A stretch of 64,000 bases of DNA from Massariosphaeria phaeospora (taxonomy: Eukaryota; Ascomycota; Dothideomycetes; Pleosporales), in contig JAADJZ010000016.1 in assembly GCA_011032825.1 (NCBI GenBank), positions 1,040,395 to 1,104,394 of the forward strand. Direction: 5' to 3'. Every line of letters starts with the position of its first letter. Within the stretch, counting starts at the first letter, position 1. Below the pieces are notes generated by a model. That model did no database searches and had not been told where the DNA came from. It was given only the letters and a program-made list of their open reading frames with translations. The position numbers and the translations under genes are program-made. Positions 57,480-64,000 of this stretch are shown here, one piece after another.

Positions 57480-59392
57480 GTTTGTTAAAGCCCATCTACG
57501 CTATAGCAAAGACAGATATTAAGTTTTAGCATTTTAAGCATCTAGCAGAGTACTGCATAGCTGTATGCAAAGAATGCAAGCATAGCGTGCTACCTAGCTA
57601 TATTAAGAGTTACTTGCAACGCGCGCACAAGGTTAAGCAGAAGCAAGCTAAAAAAATAGCGAAGCAAGTGCGCAGCTAGCTAGGGCTAATAGAGTACGCT
57701 AGCGAGATTTAGGTGCCAATCTAGGTCGTTGCGCTGATTAGCTAGTTGCTAGTATACTTAGACGAGCTGTTATGCTAGCTAAACGCAGCTAGCTGTAGCA
57801 AAGTATTTTAAAGCTAAAACGTTATAAAGAAGCATTGGCGACAGCTACACGATTGGTTAGTAGAAAGCAAAAGCAGCTATTTTAGTCTAGCAGCGCAGAA
57901 AGAGATTTAGCTGCGCGTTAACGAGAGCTGCAGGCGCGTACACTGCTAGCGGCTGTTGATTCAAGGCCTAGAATCGCAGTATTTTGAGGTCTAGCTGCTC
58001 GAAGACGACCTAGGAGTAGTACCTATCGACGGCGAAGCAGCATGGACGCGTGTAGGCGAAGCAATAGCCAAAGCGTAAAAGAGAATCAAAAAGCGAGCGA
58101 TTAGCACTATCTAGGCGGGCGAGCGCGACGAGGTTAACTTGTAGGTAGATCGAACGCAGTGGCTGCTGTACCTAGTAGGCATGAAGCGAGCGAATCTGCT
58201 AGCGTGTATCAAGAAGCTAGTAGCTAAGCTAGATTAGAGAAGCGACAACGAGGCCGAGCTAGTAGAAGCAGCGATCTAGGAAGCTATGAATAGGCTTACG
58301 CGGTTTAGCTAGGCGTTAGTAATTAAGCGCGTTAGCGTGTTTGTGCAGCTAGAGGCAATTTGTACTAAAAAGCACTAGACGCGGTACTAGCCGCTGCAGC
58401 TATACATAGACAAGAAAGCAATTGTTAAGCACACGCAGCTATAGCAGCAGGTGTTGATGTTTTTTGCGCGCACATAGAAAGAGCACGCGTGAAAGAGCTT
58501 GCAATACTAGTTTAAGCAACAGCAGCGCAAGGCATGAGAAGCGTTAGTCTACGAAGCAACAAGAACAGCAGCAGCAGAAGCCGCAGAAATAGACGAAAAA
58601 AAAAAAAAGAAAATAGACAATGAAATAGAAACGGATTAAGCAACAAAGGCAGCACTCGATTAGAGCACCGCAAGCGCTAAGCTAGAGAAATTAAACAGGC
58701 TTTAGAAAGCGTGCCTAGAGTTTTGTATTGCGTTGCTCGACTACTGCATTACCTGCTAAAAGTACAACAGCTCGTTAGTGTGCGCGCTAGCGGTGCTAGG
58801 CGTTAAAGAAAAAGGCTAGAAAAAGCTAGAGCAGTATTTGCTAATATTGTTAGCTGTTATTAAGACTGCACGGTTTATAGTAGTGCAGCAGAAGCTAGAG
58901 CTATTAGGTGCGGACCTAGCAAATTTGCAAAGTAATAGTAACGAAGCGACAAACGACTTTAACAACAGCGCGTACAACAGCAGAGCTAGCTTACGCTGCT
59001 ACTTAAGAAAATGTTTGCAGCTAGTGCAGCACATAATAGACTAGTTTATAGTGCGCAGCAGCTACGGGCTAATATAGTAGATGCTAGATCTACGAACGTA
59101 CAAGCTTAAAATCTATTACAACACTACGTTGCGCGAGCATGTAGAGTAAACTAGCAATAAACTGCTATACAAAAAGCTGCACTTTAGCATAGCGCAGTTC
59201 TACGGCATAGTTTACAGGCTAGCGAGCGAAAGCTAGTAGCTATTAACAAAGAAGCTGTTGTTTAGCAAAGCTACGCTCGTACCTGCCGTGCTATAGCAAA
59301 GCATGCGCAATAACTCAACTAACAAGCAGCTAGAATAAAACTTTTTAAAAAACTAGCGCACGCAAATGCTCGTCGACGGCTTTTTAGGGTCA
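57480..59392 (+). pseudogene. Relic of an OrsD-domain subtelomeric gene (telomere-linked helicase N-terminal type)
   Basis: One uninterrupted frame of about 1.9 kb without indels but with some forty stops, mostly TAG. Early in it are a C2H2-like segment and the OrsD (formerly DUF3505) pattern: HFKHLAEYCIAVCKECKH, SYIKSYLQRAHKVKQKQA, the HW of KKHWRQLHDW, then RRVHC and RTQWLLYLVG. This domain occurs in fungal zinc-finger proteins and in N-terminal parts of subtelomeric RecQ-type helicase genes. The helicase half is absent: the frame runs straight into TTAGGG repeats at about 59385. It is inferred that a chromosome break truncated the gene and a telomere was added. The domain call rests on pattern memory only. 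Confidence 0.7.
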
Positions 59393-59475
59393 GGGTTTTA
59401 GAGTTAGGGTTAGGGTTAGGGTTAGGGTTAGGGTTAGGGTTAGAGTTAGGGTTAGGGTTAGGGTTAGGGTTAGGG
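59381..59475 (+). repeat. Interstitial telomeric repeat tract
   Basis: About 95 bp, roughly 15 units, mostly perfect TTAGGG in the same orientation as the terminal telomere. Variants at the left side and middle read TCAGGG and TTAGAG. It joins the truncated OrsD-type relic on the left and the 3' end of the Penelope-like element on the right. Length is like that of the terminal tract visible at 63904-64000. Confidence 0.97.
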
Positions 59476-60009
59476 TTGTATGTAAAGTAAAATGATTCGA
59501 TTGGATTTGGTCTTTCTGCAAAGAAGAGTCGTCGAAATGCCTTGGTTCGCAAGACACCTTTCGTTTCTTGTTGTATCTACAGAAAGAAACTCATCAGGAA
59601 TGAGGGGAGAGCTGTTTATATACATTGGAATCGAGGGGAAGTTCCTCCGAGTTGTCCACTTGCTGCGCCGCCGGAAGTTTGGGCTTCCGGCTGCTGCCTA
59701 GCCTTTGCAGGGGCCAAGTGCGAGTAGAGGAGCCAAGACGATGCAGGACGTTGTGCTGTAGAACGGGCAGCCCTAAAAGTCTGTCAGTAATTGGTGGGTA
59801 CTAGGGTTACTTAAGGTTCGAGTTAGGGTTAGCGCCTTGGCGCCAGGCCCTTACCCAAATCTTCTGTTTCCAGAAACCGCAATGGTCGACCCAGATCGAA
59901 ACAATACTTTCATATCACTAACAGACTTTTCCCACAAGCTAGCAGCTTTCTTTTGAAACAAGTTGTTCTCACGCGTAGTTGTCCGCTGCGCGAGTGTTTC
60001 CCTAGATTT
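59476..60009. repeat. Direct repeat, proximal copy (element 3' region)
   Basis: 534 bp repeated at 63372-63905 with no gaps. I count ten differences by eye, all transitions, several in CpA or TpG context. This is the 3' end of the Penelope-like element. Confidence 0.95.
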
Positions 60010-60333
60010 CCAAGCGTCCGCGCCGTTGCCAGCACTTTCATTCGTCCATCCAAGTACTTCACAAGCGCAGCGGTCGTTCCGCCGTTTCCTAGGGTCCTTG
60101 AATCGCAAAGGCGACGCCACTCCGCGACGCCCTCCCCCCAGGGGGAGTATCATACCCGAAGGAGCATGCGGAGCAGTGAAACTAGCAAAGGCAGCGACAG
60201 GTCTTACAGGTCTTACATCTCAAACTTAACTCGACCTTCGCGACGCACTTTCCCTAGGGGAAGCGCATGCAAAGGAGGAGAAAGGGACGAGAATGCCATG
60301 CGCTGAAGCTGCAACCTGGATAACTAAACAGGC

Positions 60334-62178
60334 TCAGAGCGGAGAGTAGGATAATCCGGTATCCAGGGAAGACACATTTACCGACAGCTCCTCAATGTCG
60401 GTCTCTTCGATTTCCTTGTAAAGGATGCTTCGATTTACCGCCCGAACGAGATCCCACATGGATCTAGTCCGTTTTTTGGCAACGATACACTGCGGTGGGT
60501 ACGGTAGGTCCGAGGGTCTAGCTCGAACCCATTCCGATCGCATGTCGTTCCAGATGGCGGAGGAAGAGACCTGGTCCCACACAGGGTTATATTTAGAGAC
60601 GGCAATGATTGCATCACGTGCGACCCTAGTTTCCAGCCCGGAACTAGGGAAGTACGATCGCCATTGGACCTGTCGTCCCCAGGAGTGTAACACCTGTTTT
60701 GGCCAGCCGCGCGCTCGGAGCCTCGACATAAATGTCGCCTTCCATGTCAGAAAGTATATCTCCTTGTAGCATATTGCGCGGATCCGGCAGAGCTCGCCTT
60801 TGACCAGCCCTTTCTTGACCGAGAAAGGGTGGAAGCTTGCCCATAGAAGGTATTGATGGTGGTTTAGCACCTTGTTGAAGGGTGCGAAACACACCGCCGC
60901 CGACTCAGGGTGCGTGTGGAAGCGTACGTCGAGGAACGAGAGTTCGTAAGCGAAGTGCGTCCACAGGATTTGCAGGCCTGGGACGCGGATAGCTTCGGGA
61001 GCCTCGTCAGATGGGTCAAGGACGAGAATATCATCAATATACCGGCGATAAAACCGAGGCGTACGTTGATGGAAGTATAGCCATTCGTAGTGAGCCATGA
61101 AGAGATTTGCGAAGACAGGGGCGCAATGTAACCCCATTGGGACCCCGTCGACTTGGCAAACCAATTTAGGCCTAATCTGAAATAGCGCTCCGTGCCAAAT
61201 AAAATCGGAAGCTTCGAGAATCCAGTTCCTGGTCTGCTCATCATACCAGTCGCCGTTTTCAAGAATAAACCGAAGGGCATGCACGAAATCCCTCCAACAG
61301 ATGTTCGTATACATGCTTGCGACGTCGCCAGTGTGCAGTCGCACAGAAGTTGTGTTGCTACTATTGAAAACTGCAACTTCTGAACACAGATTCCGGCTGC
61401 TCTCGCATATCCACGGGAAAGAGCGTTGAACCGGTAGTAGCATAGCGTGCAGTATCCTGCCCAGAGGTCCCAGCACATAGGAATGCATTGGTACAATAGG
61501 CCTGATTTTCCATAGGCTTTTGTGGATCTTGGGGATGCCATGGAGAATCGGGATCGCTTTATTTGCATAAGCTGAACGCCAGAAACGTAGTACCCGCTTT
61601 GTGTCCAGATGCGGGTAGTATAAGCCGTTCCGACGCACGCGAAGAAGTTGTTGCTCAAGGTGTTAGACAGCACTTTGATAGAAGTCAACGAACTCTGCTT
61701 GTCCTCGGTGCTGAATTTGAATTTGTGGTATGTAAAGGAAAGCATTCACTTGTGTCTCGTACCACTCACGAGTGACGACCGAAACCCCAAGGTTTTTGTT
61801 AGTAATTAGTGCCAGAAGCTGAGCTCCTGATAGCCAATCTCGCAGATTTTTCGGAGGGACTACGACTCGAAAGAGAGCGTCGTCCCTAGGGTCAGGTCGG
61901 GGTATAGGTCGCCCGTGAAGCGCACGGCGCAAGGCCTTCCTCCCAACTCGAATGCCGTCTGCGAACCAATCGTCGTCAATGCCTGTATCCCAGCCGGTCG
62001 ATAGATACGAGATAGATCCCTGCCAGCCGGGCGGTACGTCTGTACCGTTGCTCCAAAAATGCGTTATAAGACGACACTTCTGACTTAGTTGTTCAAACTA
62101 GTCCAGCGCCACTTGTTGAGAAAGCGGCTCGGGGAACAAGAACTTCAGATTCACGCTAAGCGTGTACTTAATGTCCAT
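60334..62178 (-). pseudogene. Penelope-like reverse transcriptase, two nonsense codons
   Basis: A 615-codon frame starting at 62178. Fingers and palm motifs of PLE reverse transcriptases are present in order: NKNLGVSVVTREWYETQV, ILHGIPKIHKS, RPIVPMHSYVLGPLGR, motif A DVASMYTNICW, motif B GVPMGLHCAPVFANLF, motif C YRRYIDDILVL (catalytic Asp pair at 61030-61041) and motif D LSFLDVRFH. After the thumb the C terminus has no GIY-YIG endonuclease. Two in-frame stops interrupt the N-terminal part: TAG at 62098-62100 and TAA at 61663-61665. Both fit single C-to-T or G-to-A changes, so RIP is the likely cause. The catalytic domain downstream of 61662 is intact (about 440 residues). A related intact copy may exist at other telomeres. 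Confidence 0.88.
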
Positions 62179-62357
62179 AGGGAGTTCGACACCATTAAGC
62201 TTATGTACACCTGGGCGCTAGTCTATCAACGTCTCGAACTAGTGCGCGGGCCAGGTGCGCCAGATGTACATCATTTGAGATGAAGAATTCTAAAGTTCGA
62301 AGAACTCCAAGGGCAGCGCGCCGTTTGCATGTGGCAATGGTGCATTTAGCGCTTCTT

Positions 62358-63275
62358 CTACTGCTTCTTAGAGGAAGCGCCGCGTTTTTTGTCGCTTCCT
62401 TGGCGGCGCTTCGACACCTTGGCGGTGTTCTTCGTCTGGTTTTTGGTCTTCGAGGGACCAGCCCCTCTTTGACCTTTTCCCGATTTCGGCTTAGCTTGCT
62501 TATCCTTCCTGGATTGTTGCTGGCGTTTGCCGATCTCCTTGATAAACTCGGCCAAAGCTTTCTTGTCGCCAGGCAGGGCGCCAGTAGCTTCGACCTGAGC
62601 TTTTTTCTGCGTTGCCGATCGTTTTTTCTTGGTTTCGATTTGTCGGTAGGCAGCGTTGGCTCCAATTGAAATAGTTGTTTTGACTAATGATTCTTCGCAC
62701 GGTTGGTTCATCAAGAGCGTAAAAGCCTCGAGGCTGATGTGGTCGTCATCCGCTGCTGATTTCCAGCCGTCGAGGAGAGCCTTGGTCTGCGCGTCTGGAT
62801 CGCACAATTGTTCAAGAATTTCGATCTCGGCCTTCTTGATTTCAATCATGCGTTCTAGCGCTGCTTTCTTTGATGCCTCAAGAGCCGAGGAGAAGTCTTT
62901 AGAAGCGAGTTGCCCATGTTCGGTAGCTAGTCTCGAGACTTGAACAGAGAGGGCTCGGAGGGATTTTAGTTCAGGAAGATTGAAGTTTGTTTTTGCTAAA
63001 GGGTTGGCAATGGACTTCGCAAAGGAGTCTTCCTATTCTTTCAAGACAACAATAGCGTTGGCCATCTTGAGGTGCGCTTGAACGATTTGTTCAAGTAACG
63101 TCTTCGTTCGTTCCTAAACAGAGGCGGGAACAAGCGCTACGAGTTGAGCAGTGAATTTGGCGTTGACAATCCGTTTGACAAAGCTGCCGATAAGCTCATC
63201 GGCAGTTTTCAGATTGAACTCGGCTGTCTAGGTGTTGATGGTGGAAGAGGCTTCAACACCAGACATTTTCTCCAT
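62358..63275 (-). pseudogene. Penelope-like element ORF1, three TAG codons
   Basis: A frame of 306 codons upstream of the reverse transcriptase on the same strand. It starts at 63275 (or 63266) and ends at 62358. TAG codons at 63228-63230, 63114-63116 and 63033-63035 are the only interruptions. The middle is helical and coiled-coil-like (SALEASKKAALERMIEIKK, EIEILEQL), and the last 80 residues are rich in Lys, Gln and Ser (KPKSGKGQRG, KRRQGSDKKRG), as in a nucleic-acid-binding tail. I know no domain match. By position and composition it could be the element's RNA-binding ORF1 product. About 180 bp separate it from the reverse transcriptase start. Confidence 0.65.
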
Positions 63276-63360
63276 TGGCTCATCCTGAGTCGGACGGCTA
63301 GGGTGGGACTAGGATCGTGGTGCTTGTGACATAGTAGGGTACCAAAGGAATCGAGGTGGA

Positions 63361-63371
63361 TAGGGTTAGGG
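63361..63371 (+). repeat. Two telomeric repeats between element copies
   Basis: TAGGGTTAGGG lies between the 5' end of the full-length element and the 3' end of the next copy. The junction with the copy (GGG followed by TTGTATGTAAAG) is identical to that at 59475/59476. Confidence 0.9.
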
Positions 63372-63905
63372 TTGTATGTAAAGTAAAATGATTCGATTGG
63401 ATTTGGTCTTTCTGCAAAGAAGAGTCGTCGAAATGCCTTGGTTCGCAAGACACCTTTCGTTTCTTGTTGTATCTACAGAAAGAAACTCATCAGGAATGAG
63501 AGGAGAGCTGTTTATATACATTGAAATCGAAGGGAAGTTCCTTCGAGTTGTCCACTTGCTGCGCCGCCGGAAGTTTGGGCTTCCGGCTGCTGCCTAGCCT
63601 TTGCAGGGGCCAAGTGCGAGTGGAGGAGCTAAGACGATGCAGGACGTTGTGCTGTAGAACGGGCAGCCCTAAAAGTCTGTCAGTAATTGGTGGGTACTAG
63701 GGTCACTTAAGGTTCGGGTTAGGGTTAGCGCCTTGGCGCCAGGCCCTTACCCAAATCTTCTGTTTCCAGAAACCGCAATGGTCGACCTAGATCGAAACAA
63801 TACCTTCATATCACTAACAGACTTTTCCCACAAGCTAGCAGCTTTCTTTTGAAACAAGTTGTTCTCACGCGTAGTTGTCCGCTGCGCGAGTGTTTCCCTA
63901 GATTT
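63372..63905 (-). mobile_element. 5'-truncated second copy of the Penelope-like element
   Basis: Only the 3' 534 bp are present, matching 59476-60009 with ten transitions and no gaps. At 63905 the copy stops after CCTAGATTT and TTAGGG repeats begin, with two shared T residues at the join. Two readings are possible: a second insertion onto the telomere that was 5'-truncated and then capped, or the upstream partial repeat (pseudo-LTR) common in Penelope-like elements. Confidence 0.9.
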
Positions 63906-64000
63906 AGGGTTAGGGTTTTAGGGTTAGGGTTAGGGTTAGGGTTAGGGTTAGGGTTAGGGTTAGGGTTAGGGTTAGGGTTAGGGTTAGGGTTAGGGTTAGG
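63904..64000 (+). repeat. Chromosome-terminal telomere repeats
   Basis: About 97 bp of TTAGGG, 16 units with one TTTTAGGG-type variant near the start, running to the end of the window. The G-rich strand runs 5'-to-3' toward the end, as at a right chromosome end. The true length is unknown because the window stops here. Confidence 0.97.

Larger units (their letters stand above)
59476..63360 (-). mobile_element. Telomere-attached Penelope-like retroelement (endonuclease-deficient)
   Basis: A 3.9-kb element read right to left. From its 5' end (about 63360): a first frame with a Lys-rich C terminus (62358-63275), the reverse transcriptase frame (60334-62178), and a long 3' region (59476-60333). 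There is no GIY-YIG domain after the reverse transcriptase. The 3' end joins TTAGGG repeats directly at 59475/59476, and a second copy of the 3' region joins repeats in the same register at 63371/63372. In the known telomeric PLEs of rotifers and basidiomycetes the RNA is thought to be primed by the chromosome's G-strand overhang, which places the 3' end toward the centromere, as here. The 3' region also contains internal TTAGGG-like motifs and a hammerhead-ribozyme-like core at 59559-59597. Confidence 0.88.

Noticed and set aside
55003..59392. TAG used as a sense codon (stop-codon reassignment) in the subtelomere
   Set aside because: Housekeeping genes in the same window end in TAG and do not use it inside frames. 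CpA-to-TpA mutation explains the stops and the AT-rich composition.
59492..59701. A 69-residue plus-strand frame repeated at 63388-63597
   Set aside because: It is conserved only because it lies in the duplicated 3' region of the retroelement; it is antisense to the element and has no protein-like features.
1..64000. tRNA or rRNA genes
   Set aside because: I looked for T-loop GGTTCGANNCC-type boxes and found none with a matching acceptor stem; a covariance search would be needed to exclude them fully.

Overview
The window is about 64 kb from the end of a chromosome of a filamentous ascomycete (Pezizomycotina). Gene content, roughly 50-bp introns and RIP-type decay of repeats fit a Dothideomycete such as a member of the Pleosporales, but the sequence alone does not fix the species. 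The right edge is a run of TTAGGG repeats, so this is a true telomere with its subtelomere and the adjoining unique DNA.

Positions 1-37 kb are ordinary housekeeping DNA. In order: a partial ER disulfide isomerase, VTA1, VPS33, an old-yellow-enzyme-like oxidoreductase, a fungal multi-pass membrane protein with an insertion in it, a glutathione S-transferase, a secreted protein with a lectin-like and an aerolysin-like half, valyl-tRNA synthetase, the CK2 catalytic subunit divergent from RNase P subunit RPP1, a secreted Pro-rich repeat protein, a mitochondrial phosphate carrier, a DUF3602 protein and the methionine-salvage enzyme MDE1. Four diverged copies of one short dispersed repeat lie between these genes.

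Positions 37-55 kb look like accessory, subtelomere-proximal DNA: a broken beta-lactamase-fold hydrolase, a 1984-residue membrane/ankyrin protein, an F-box-like protein, a HET-domain protein, an AT-rich RIP-like island with a 428-bp inverted-repeat element, a short-chain dehydrogenase and a PD-(D/E)XK-like protein whose stop codon is supplied by a transposon.

Positions 55-64 kb are the subtelomere. A Fot1/pogo transposon (TA target duplication, imperfect TIRs) keeps its full reading frame apart from about twenty in-frame stops, nearly all TAG, and has lost a catalytic Asp. Next is an AT-rich relic of an OrsD-domain gene of the kind found in telomere-linked helicases, cut off by about 95 bp of TTAGGG repeats: a fossil chromosome end. 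Beyond it sits a 3.9-kb Penelope-like retroelement without a GIY-YIG endonuclease. Its 3' end points at the centromere and joins TTAGGG repeats directly. It is followed by two repeats, a second copy of its 3' 534 bp, and the present telomere. This is the structure expected of a retroelement that primes on chromosome ends, and it is the most interesting system in the window.
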